The notes under the pieces were generated by a model. That model did not search any database, was not told the DNA's origin, and saw only the letters and a program-made list of their open reading frames with translations. A stretch of DNA of 64,000 bases from Pollutimonas subterranea. GTDB lineage: Bacteria; Pseudomonadota; Gammaproteobacteria; Burkholderiales; Burkholderiaceae_B. This document shows positions 56,144 to 64,000 of the stretch, in pieces. The stretch lies in NCBI RefSeq assembly GCF_002849655.1, contig NZ_PDNW01000014.1:52101-116100 (forward strand), read 5' to 3'. Position numbers and translations under genes: made by a program. Numbering within the stretch: the stretch's first letter is position 1; every line of letters starts with the position of its first letter.

Positions 56144-57157
56144 TCAGCCCACCGCGTAGCCGGTGACTCGGGTTGGCTGACTCATAAGCGTCACGCGTTG
56201 CGGGATGGTCTTGGTGCACTTTTCTTCATACATGCGCTCGTCGGCCATATGCATGGTTTTCGTCAATGAACCTGCTTCCGACCTGAGCGCCATGCCCATG
56301 GAAATATTGATTCCCACTTGCTGGAAGGATTCCTTGAGCCGTTTCATTAATGCTGCTGCGCCGGCTGGCGTTGCATATTGCGCCACCACGCCGAATTCAT
56401 CGCCGCCCAGTCGGCCCACCGCATCGTTGGTGCGCAACACGGCTGAGATGGTTTGTGCGGTTAGCCGGATGAGATCATCGCCAGCCGAATGGCCACGAGT
56501 ATCGTTGACCGTCTTGAGATAATCGAGATCGAGCATGAATATGGCAGCGTCGCTGCCGTCGTTGCCTGTCATTGCGTCGATATGGGCGAGGCGATTGATC
56601 CAGCCGGCACGGTTCAGCGTGCCGGTAAGTGGATCCAGGAAGGCATCGCGCTGCAGTTCCAACATAAGACGTTCGGCCAAGCCGAGCTCGGCATGCAGGG
56701 CAAGCGTAAGGGCCAGCGCGGTCAGGCAGGAGCGCACCTCATTGGTACGCCGCGCTATGCTGAACGGCCAGTCGTATGCCAAGCCTATGACGCAGCCTGG
56801 GCTTTCCGCCCCGGGAGCTTGAAGATCGGTGCGTACCAGGTAGGCCGCGCTGGAACCGGTGGCGGTGTCCAGTGCCAGACACGCCTTCTCGTGTTCCATA
56901 ACGTGGCGATAGAAGAAACCGTCGTTAAGAGGATCGGGAATCCAGTCCCCTTGAAATAGTGATGCGAGATCGGTTGATGAGAGAATCTCGAAGCGCCCGG
57001 AGGTCGCAGACAACGCGCTTTGCCCGGTGCTGTATCCGACCAGCCATCCCTCCAGTGGCACGAAAACGTGCAAAACCCTTAGCTGAGCAGCAAGCGCTTT
57101 GTTAGCTAAAAGAGTTGCCCGAATCTCGATACCCGGACCTTCTTTAATTGTAGACAT
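56144..57157 (-). CDS. Diguanylate cyclase (GGDEF) with N-terminal GAF-like sensor
   Basis: A 337-residue cytoplasmic protein. The first ~160 residues have no membrane span and resemble a GAF-type sensor. The GGDEF domain has the metal motif FMLDLDYLKTVND, GHSAGDDLIRL and the active site RLGGDEFGVV. An inhibitory I-site RTND (RxxD) lies five residues before GGDEF. It should make cyclic di-GMP and be product-inhibited. It converges on the GGDEF-EAL gene, 56 bases apart. Together they form a synthesis/degradation pair, though cofunction is only inferred. Confidence 0.88.
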   Translation of the reverse strand: MSTIKEGPGIEIRATLLANKALAAQLRVLHVFVPLEGWLVGYSTGQSALSATSGRFEILSSTDLASLFQGDWIPDPLNDGFFYRHVMEHEKACLALDTATGSSAAYLVRTDLQAPGAESPGCVIGLAYDWPFSIARRTNEVRSCLTALALTLALHAELGLAERLMLELQRDAFLDPLTGTLNRAGWINRLAHIDAMTGNDGSDAAIFMLDLDYLKTVNDTRGHSAGDDLIRLTAQTISAVLRTNDAVGRLGGDEFGVVAQYATPAGAAALMKRLKESFQQVGINISMGMALRSEAGSLTKTMHMADERMYEEKCTKTIPQRVTLMSQPTRVTGYAVG

Positions 57158-57342
57158 AATTATTTTTTTTTAGATGTTCGTCTGATAACAAGCTTGAAGT
57201 GGCGTTAAAGCCCTAGCGCTACAGCTTGAGAGCCCCGCCCCGTCATTGCCGGAACATTGCAACGATTTCGACATTTCCTACGTCTTGATACTGATTTTAA
57301 AGCAATTGTATTAATTTGCTAGCATTATTTCTTACAATTCAA

Positions 57343-57385
57343 AGGCCGCGACGATACCGGCCTTTAACCGGTCGCGTCGCGGCCT
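57343..57385 (-). terminator. Terminator-like hairpin after ccsB
   Basis: An 11-bp outer stem (57343-57353 with 57375-57385) and a 5-bp inner stem ACCGG/CCGGT form a hairpin. On the minus strand it is followed by TTTG. It lies 38 bases past the ccsB stop and closes the cytochrome maturation operon. Confidence 0.65.
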
Positions 57386-57422
57386 CTGTGTCAGGATCTG
57401 GGCTTCGTCCGGCAAACTCTGT

Positions 57423-58781
57423 CTACAACTCCCCGTATGAGTGCAAGCCGGACAGGAACATGTTTACACCCAGGAAGGCGAAGCTGGTGATCAACAAGCC
57501 GGCCAAGGCCCAATAAGCGGCCATCGTGCCCCGTAGACCCTTCATCAGCCTCATGTGCAGCCATGCGGCATAGTTCAGCCACACGATGAGGGCCCATGTT
57601 TCTTTGGGATCCCACTGCCAATAGGTGCCCCAGGCGTCAGCCGCCCACAGCGCGCCCAGAATAGTGGCAACCGTAAAGAAGGCAAAGCCTACTGAAATCG
57701 CCCGGTACATGATGTCGTCGAGAATTTCAAGAGAGGGCAATTTGTCGGCGATAGGACGGCGAAACGCCAGAATAGTCCCCACAATAAGCGCACCGATACC
57801 GAAATAAAGCATCCATGTGGCTGACAGCTCGCCCGAGCTGAACATCATGGGCTCGGCGCAAAGAACCGCGCCCAATACAAAGACCGGCACAAGCTTACCC
57901 CAGGACCGCGTCTGCCCATGCTCTTTGACAAGATAGGCAAACCCGACCATGGCAGCCAGGGAAAAAGTGCCATAGCCGATGAAATTGGCTGGCACATGCA
58001 GCTTCATCCACCAGCTTTTAAGCGCTGGTACCAGGGGCTGGATCTGGAACGCATCGCGGGTGAAGGTATACCAGAGGAGAAACACCACCGACGACGTAAT
58101 GACCAGCAACACGAATCCGCCCAAGGCGCGTGTCGCGTAACGGCGCTCGTAATATAGGTAGAACAACGCCGTAATCAAGGCAAACAACACAAAGACTTCG
58201 TACAGGTTGCTGACCGGGATATGACCGATGTCAGGGCCCAGCAAGTGCCCCTCGCGCCAGCGCACCAGCAATCCCGTTACCCCGGCGTACACGGCGCCCC
58301 AGGTAAGGGCCGTGCCCACCCAGGCGGCGGTCGAGCTGAAAATACCGATCCAGTAGCAAATCGTGGCCAGTACGAAGAGCGCACACATCCATAAGATGGC
58401 GGACTGCGAAGAAAACAGATACTGCAGGAAAAAGACGTTCTCGGCACGCGTGATATCGCCGTTGGCCAACCCGCTGCCATCGCTGTACAGCCAGATGGCG
58501 AACAAGGCGCTCAAGCCGCTGGCCAGCATGATGGTACGCAAGGGGCGCCATAGCCACGCCATCCAGCTGAACCACACTACTGCCCCGGCAAGAATGAGCT
58601 TTTCGTAATAATCCATGCTGTCGCCGTACGCGCTTAAGGCGAATACAGCACCCGCTGTCAGTAGCAGAAAGAACGCGATATCAGTCCAGTCGGGTTTGCC
58701 CCGACTGCCTCGGGAATCCCCGCTGGCGGTCATGGACTCTTGCCACATCGGAATATCGGATTTAATGATGGACTCGGACAT
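57423..58781 (-). CDS. ccsB: Cytochrome c biogenesis protein CcsB/ResC (system II heme handler)
   Basis: A 452-residue multispanning membrane protein. The CcmC/CcsA heme-handling motif is seen near the C-terminus: WAADAWGTYWQWDPKETW (WWD-type). Histidines in membrane segments, for example VPANFIGYGTFSLAA and LHMRLMKG, bracket it. With ResB it moves heme across the membrane and attaches it to apocytochromes. The start at 58781 (MSESIIKSD) follows the ResB stop by 13 bases; upstream codons lie inside resB. Confidence 0.93.
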   Translation of the reverse strand: MSESIIKSDIPMWQESMTASGDSRGSRGKPDWTDIAFFLLLTAGAVFALSAYGDSMDYYEKLILAGAVVWFSWMAWLWRPLRTIMLASGLSALFAIWLYSDGSGLANGDITRAENVFFLQYLFSSQSAILWMCALFVLATICYWIGIFSSTAAWVGTALTWGAVYAGVTGLLVRWREGHLLGPDIGHIPVSNLYEVFVLFALITALFYLYYERRYATRALGGFVLLVITSSVVFLLWYTFTRDAFQIQPLVPALKSWWMKLHVPANFIGYGTFSLAAMVGFAYLVKEHGQTRSWGKLVPVFVLGAVLCAEPMMFSSGELSATWMLYFGIGALIVGTILAFRRPIADKLPSLEILDDIMYRAISVGFAFFTVATILGALWAADAWGTYWQWDPKETWALIVWLNYAAWLHMRLMKGLRGTMAAYWALAGLLITSFAFLGVNMFLSGLHSYGEL

Positions 58782-58794
58782 AGAGAAAACCTCG

Positions 58795-60840
58795 TTACGT
58801 AGAGAGGCGTTTGAAGGCCTCTTTAAAGCGGTCGAACTCATGATTGAAATCCAGAGTACGCCGCTGTGATGTCATGGCCGCTAGCATGTCGCTGCCCTGC
58901 CCGGCCGGCCGTATCCATACCCAAATCCGGCGATCGCGAATATAGAACATGGAGAACACGCCAATGACAAGGAACAGGCATCCCAGATAAACCGTGTTCT
59001 TGCCAGGGCTGCGCGCGACCTGAAAAACGCTGGCCTCGACTTGCTCGAAACCCTTCAACGCCATGAATACCGGCGCCGGATAATCGGGCAGATTCGCCAG
59101 GGCCAATAAAGACATTTGCATCCATTTGTCGGCTTCCTCAGCCGCTGCGCCTTGGCGGTCTATCGGTGGCTTGCCGGCCTGCGCGCGTACGATATCATGC
59201 AGCTCCGACAGAGATAGCTGAATCATGGGAACCGCGAAGCCAAGGACTTTTTCACGATCCTGCTCGGGGACTTTTTCGATAATGCCATTGAAACCCGCTT
59301 TGGAGAAGGTTTCCAGGGCGCCGACAGCCGCTTTCTGCAACAAGGGTTGCTGCATTTCCTGGTTTGCATTCTTTTGTGCGAAACGCAGGGCCGCCTGATT
59401 CACCAGGGCTGGGTCCGCGAGTGCCGCGCGTAGCGCCATGAACTCGTCCATGGAACTCTCGGCATCGGCCGGAATCCGGATATACCGATAAGGTTGCGAC
59501 GCCGTTTCACGCACACCAGCCAAAAATACTTGGCTACCGTCGAGCATCAAGGGCAGCATGTAGTTGGTGTATTCATGGGCCTGCCCGTCGCTGCCGACAA
59601 TACGGTACTGGACACTGGGACCCACGTTCTTCATATTTTCGTTCTTGGCTCCGGCCGCGCTGCCGGTCACCGACGCCACGTGATCCATCATTTGCTTAGG
59701 CTGGGGCGCCACGTCGCCGGAAAGATTCTCGACGTTGATGACCCGCAGGCCTGAAAAATCAATAGTAAGTGGGGTTTGCCGGCCAGCGCCGCCCACAGTG
59801 ATTTCCGTCGGCTTTCCCACGACTCCATTGATGTCGAAGGGCTGGTTGCGCGCGCCGACCAATGGATAGCCCACCAATTGCAGCGTGCTGCCGCCATCGT
59901 CAAAACTTGACTGGTATACCGTCACGCCTTTATAACGCAGGGGTTCGTTGACCTCGATGGTCTGGCTAAATGACTCGCCGGTTTCCGGATCGGTGACTTC
60001 GACCTCACTTTTGAAGCTGCTGGGCATGCCGGTTGAGTAGTAATCGACAAGAAACTTATTAAGCTTCAAGGTAAAGGGCAGCGGTTGCACCAGGACGCCC
60101 TCGTCGACACTGACGACACCGCTGCTGCTTTGCGACCCCTCGGGAATCAGCATATTGGCGCGGAAACTGGGATTGCGGTCGGACAGCCGTCCCGAATCGG
60201 GAACCTGTGAGATAAGCATGTTCTCCGTGATCGGCACTTTGCCGCCCAGCCATACCTGCAAACGCACCGGAAGCTCGCTGTCGAGCAGTCCGCCCACGCA
60301 TATCACTACAATAGCCGTATGGGCGAAGATATAGCCCAATCGATTTGCACTGCCTTTCTTGGCCGCCAGCAATAGGCTGTCGCCGTCCTCGCGCACCTTG
60401 AATTTATAACCCTGCGAGCCCAGCCATTGTTGCAGGACCGACAAGCTTTCAGTGGGGCTTGCCGCGGACGTGGCTTCAACCCGATGATGGAAAGACCGCA
60501 GGCTGCTGCCGCGGACATACTCGCGAAATGATCGGGCGTCGCGCAGCATCTTCGGCGAATTGCGGAACACGCAGATGGAGGTGGAAACCACCAGGAAGGC
60601 CATGATCAGCAGGAACCACCAGCTATTGTAAATATGCCAGATGGAAAATTTGTCGAAGACTGAAAACCAGAAAGGCCCGAACTTATCGATGTAAGTATTG
60701 GCCGCCTGGTTTTGCTGGAGTACAGTGCCGATCAGGCTGGCCACGCAGATGAACATGAGCAGGCTGACGGCAAAACGCATCGAGCCCAGCAATTCGAAGA
60801 CGTCTGCGCCAGTGCGACGCGTGGAAACGGTAGATTTCAC
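58795..60840 (-). CDS. resB: Cytochrome c biogenesis protein ResB (system II)
   Basis: A 681-residue ResB. It begins FELLGSMRFAVSLLMFICVASLIGTV, with the next spans around IYNSWWFLLIMAFLVVSTSICV and LGYIFAHTAIVVICVGGLLD. A large periplasmic region follows, and the last span (TVYLGCLFLVIGVFSMFYI) lies near the C-terminus. It is the partner of CcsB in heme attachment. It lies in the order cytochrome c4, resB, ccsB, one operon by spacing. Confidence 0.93.
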   Translation of the reverse strand: MKSTVSTRRTGADVFELLGSMRFAVSLLMFICVASLIGTVLQQNQAANTYIDKFGPFWFSVFDKFSIWHIYNSWWFLLIMAFLVVSTSICVFRNSPKMLRDARSFREYVRGSSLRSFHHRVEATSAASPTESLSVLQQWLGSQGYKFKVREDGDSLLLAAKKGSANRLGYIFAHTAIVVICVGGLLDSELPVRLQVWLGGKVPITENMLISQVPDSGRLSDRNPSFRANMLIPEGSQSSSGVVSVDEGVLVQPLPFTLKLNKFLVDYYSTGMPSSFKSEVEVTDPETGESFSQTIEVNEPLRYKGVTVYQSSFDDGGSTLQLVGYPLVGARNQPFDINGVVGKPTEITVGGAGRQTPLTIDFSGLRVINVENLSGDVAPQPKQMMDHVASVTGSAAGAKNENMKNVGPSVQYRIVGSDGQAHEYTNYMLPLMLDGSQVFLAGVRETASQPYRYIRIPADAESSMDEFMALRAALADPALVNQAALRFAQKNANQEMQQPLLQKAAVGALETFSKAGFNGIIEKVPEQDREKVLGFAVPMIQLSLSELHDIVRAQAGKPPIDRQGAAAEEADKWMQMSLLALANLPDYPAPVFMALKGFEQVEASVFQVARSPGKNTVYLGCLFLVIGVFSMFYIRDRRIWVWIRPAGQGSDMLAAMTSQRRTLDFNHEFDRFKEAFKRLST

Positions 60841-60933
60841 AAGGCAAACTTCATAAAAAAGGGGACGGCAAAGGAGCCTTCCCCTATTCTAGACCTATCG
60901 TTGCGGGATACGTTCCCGAAAGATCATGTCAAA

Positions 60934-61635
60934 TTAACGCAGACCCGCCGCGTAATCGGCCACCGCTGCGATGTCGGCATCGGACATGCGGTCGCTGATA
61001 TCGTGCATGGGAGCACTATTGGCACGGTCGCCGCTGCGGAACAACTTGAGCTGCTCGGCAATGTAGGCGGGGTGTTGGCCGGCAAGCCGGGGATAGGCAC
61101 CTGGTACGCCAGCGCCATTGGGCGAGTGACAGCCCGCACAGGCCGGCACTTTGCGATCAGGCAAGCCGCCGCGCCAGATATGCTGCCCGCGTTCCATAGT
61201 GGCTTCGTTGCTTGCCGTGGCGGCCGTCTTGGGATCAAGCGGCTGTTGCGCCAGGTAGTAAGAAATGTTCTGGATATCTTCGGGTGTCAGCGGCGCTGCG
61301 AAAGGCGTCATGATGGACGGGGCGCCGTTGGGGCCGCGTCGCGCGGCAGGCGCGGTACCGTCTTTGGACTTGAAGTCGCGCAGTTGCTTGGCCAGGTATT
61401 CATGCGGCATGGCGGCAAGATTCGGATTGACCGGAATCGTGCTGTTGCCTGCGGCGCCATGGCAACTGGCACAGGCCAGTATGCCGCGGGCGGCGTCGCC
61501 ATTGGCAAAGAGCTGTTCGCCTTTGGCGGCATCGGGCTTGGCAACCGCTATATCGGCTGCATAAGCAATGGAAACTACGGAAGATCCCAGCAACAAGCTG
61601 CTGGCAACTACCATTCTGGAAAGCACACGCTTCAT
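60934..61635 (-). CDS. Diheme cytochrome c4-type protein
   Basis: A 233-residue periplasmic cytochrome with signal peptide RMVVASSLLLGSSVVSIAYA. Two heme motifs are present, CASCHG and CAGCHS, each with a downstream Met region (for example PHEYLAKQLRDF with MTPFAAPLTPEDI and HDISDRMSDADI). The two-domain layout is that of c4, an electron donor to terminal oxidases. The ATG at 61635 has GAGG upstream; the longer open frame is unrelated. It precedes the maturation genes that presumably attach its hemes, and diverges from engB. Confidence 0.93.
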   Translation of the reverse strand: MKRVLSRMVVASSLLLGSSVVSIAYAADIAVAKPDAAKGEQLFANGDAARGILACASCHGAAGNSTIPVNPNLAAMPHEYLAKQLRDFKSKDGTAPAARRGPNGAPSIMTPFAAPLTPEDIQNISYYLAQQPLDPKTAATASNEATMERGQHIWRGGLPDRKVPACAGCHSPNGAGVPGAYPRLAGQHPAYIAEQLKLFRSGDRANSAPMHDISDRMSDADIAAVADYAAGLR

Positions 61636-61790
61636 GAAGACCTCGACGATCGCTATTCGATCCGGGTGTCGTAAACACCACGATGACAATGCCAATTCCG
61701 TTAAAGGACTGCCCTAACGAAGATGACGCAACTGTTTCAAACGTGCGATTATACAATAGCGTTTAAATTAAACCGTACTAGGTACTTCCT

Positions 61791-63427
<1,637 letters not shown>

Positions 63428-63875
63428 CAACTATCGTTGGAGGTTTTTTTGCATTGCATGCATGCTGTTTGACGCAACCGAGTTCTTTAGATAGCTTTCT
63501 GGTTTAACGTGCGTGCTGCTTTGTCGTCTTGCTGAACACGCCGCTGTGGGGGTGATGGGGATATTTGCTCCACGTGATCCTATTCGGCGCCTTCGCGCCG
63601 AACCAGCACGGCCTGGCTCGTCCGTCCCCTTCGGGACTCCCTTCGCCTACGTCCTGCTGGGGGGCCACGTAAGTCGCCAATATCCCCATCACCCCCACAA
63701 CGGCTGCATCGCATAAGTTCCCAAGGTTGCAAGGACGGCCGAAGTGCAACGGCACTTCACGCTATCGCACTATTTTTACCACTAGGAGTCGATCTTGCCG
63801 ACGTCCTCTCAAGCTTCCATTCCACAGCGGGGCAGGTCCTGTGGGGTCCTGTTGCAGCGACTTTCGGGGCCGAGC
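63428..63875. other. Intergenic stretch without a supported gene
   Basis: No convincing gene. It holds a palindromic element (63540-63704), a hairpin GAAGTGC/GCACTTC (63741-63758), and a TTG-start frame with AGGAG upstream (63784-63788) that runs into the IS end at 63876. Confidence 0.5.
63540..63704. repeat. 165-bp palindromic intergenic element (MITE-like)
   Basis: The ends form a 26-bp inverted repeat (63540-63565 and 63679-63704; 25 of 26 positions match). Inside lie an 8-bp hairpin TTCGGCGC/GCGCCGAA (63583-63602) and GTCCC/GGGAC (63624-63637). No coding capacity. The structure suggests a MITE or dispersed intergenic repeat; target duplication was not evident. Confidence 0.6.
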
Positions 63876-64000
63876 TGTCAATGGCCATTACTTTTGACCC
63901 ACTATTGGCCAATAAAATTGACCCACCCATTCTTTGCTAACTGGATGTTTTCTGCTTCAGTCGATAGCTCTCGCCGCCGAGCATAAAGATGTTTGAATGA
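63876..64000. mobile_element. End of an IS21-like insertion sequence (partial)
   Basis: The end starts TGTCAATGGCC and shows two related internal repeats ending TTGACCCA (about 63880-63901 and 63905-63926), the multiple terminal repeat pattern of IS21-family ends. The reverse strand then encodes the last 20 codons of an IstB-like protein. The rest of the element is beyond the window. Confidence 0.65.
63937..64000 (-). CDS. istB: IstB-like IS21 helper ATPase, C-terminal fragment (cut by window edge)
   Basis: The last 20 codons on the minus strand read HSNIFMLGGESYRLKQKTSS and stop with TAG at 63937. The segment H-x-N-IFMLGGESYRLK parallels the H-N-x-RIEL-G-ES-R ending common in IstB proteins. 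Only the tail is inside the window, so the call rests mostly on the adjacent IS21-type end. Confidence 0.5.
   Translation of the reverse strand, partial: HSNIFMLGGESYRLKQKTSS

Noticed and set aside
63504..63755. 83-codon frame on the minus strand across the palindromic element
   Set aside because: Lies inside a repeat with strong secondary structure; no start-site support and no recognised protein.
63795..63986. TTG-start frame with AGGAG upstream, running into the IS end
   Set aside because: Could be a gene interrupted by the IS, but only 27 codons precede the IS boundary and nothing is recognisable.

Overview
The window reads as a chromosomal segment of a betaproteobacterium of the order Burkholderiales, most likely the family Alcaligenaceae (Bordetella, Achromobacter or Pusillimonas-like). 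This is an inference from gene content and order: uvrA / MFS / ssb, aroK-aroB-dgt, PBP1A / lptM / lysA, cytochrome c4-resB-ccsB beside engB-hemB, a cyanophycin synthetase pair, and two orphan Bug-type (tripartite tricarboxylate transporter, TTT) solute receptors. No rRNA, tRNA, CRISPR or prophage was found. The only mobile DNA is the end of an IS21-like element at the right edge and a palindromic intergenic element next to it.

Layout. 1-303 is the start of ubiA, cut by the window edge. 444-8195 is a catabolic island for an unidentified hydroxy or sugar acid. It has a left operon (2-hydroxyacid dehydrogenase, succinate-semialdehyde-type dehydrogenase, 3-hydroxyisobutyrate-type dehydrogenase), a FadR-type regulator, and a right operon (second 2-hydroxyacid dehydrogenase, mandelate racemase-family enzyme, Bug receptor). 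The two operons diverge from a nearly symmetric promoter/operator. 8294-12646 holds two aminotransferases, a 47-residue membrane protein, an N-formylglutamate amidohydrolase and a 2-oxoglutarate/Fe(II) oxygenase. 12631-17585 is a six-gene operon: a D-cysteine desulfhydrase/cysteate lyase-like enzyme, a complete Glt-type amino-acid ABC transporter and an Asp/Glu racemase-family protein. A secreted dienelactone-hydrolase-family protein follows.

18687-27655 is a cyanophycin locus: two cyanophycin synthetases, a divergent ABC exporter-like protein, a DUF1854 protein, and a gene whose core resembles the Bacillus spore transglutaminase Tgl. 27729-33975 looks like a salvage island for N-substituted D-amino acids: PEP-mutase-family protein, N-carbamoyl-D-amino-acid hydrolase, LysR regulator, Bug receptor, N-acyl-D-amino-acid deacylase and a second Asp/Glu racemase. 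34305-38155 holds an exported SMP-30 lactonase, a PdxA2-like dehydrogenase, a LysR regulator and a small P-loop kinase-like protein.

From 38.2 kb the content is mostly housekeeping: an MFS exporter with a probable N-terminal frameshift, a DTW-domain tRNA modification enzyme, a cupin, ssb, a second MFS, uvrA, aroK-aroB-dgt, PBP1A, lptM, lysA, two cyclic-di-GMP proteins, the cytochrome c maturation system II genes, engB and hemB. The best candidates for something undescribed are the Tgl-like protein at the cyanophycin locus, the D-amino-acid island, and the symmetric operator/promoter at 3.9 kb.
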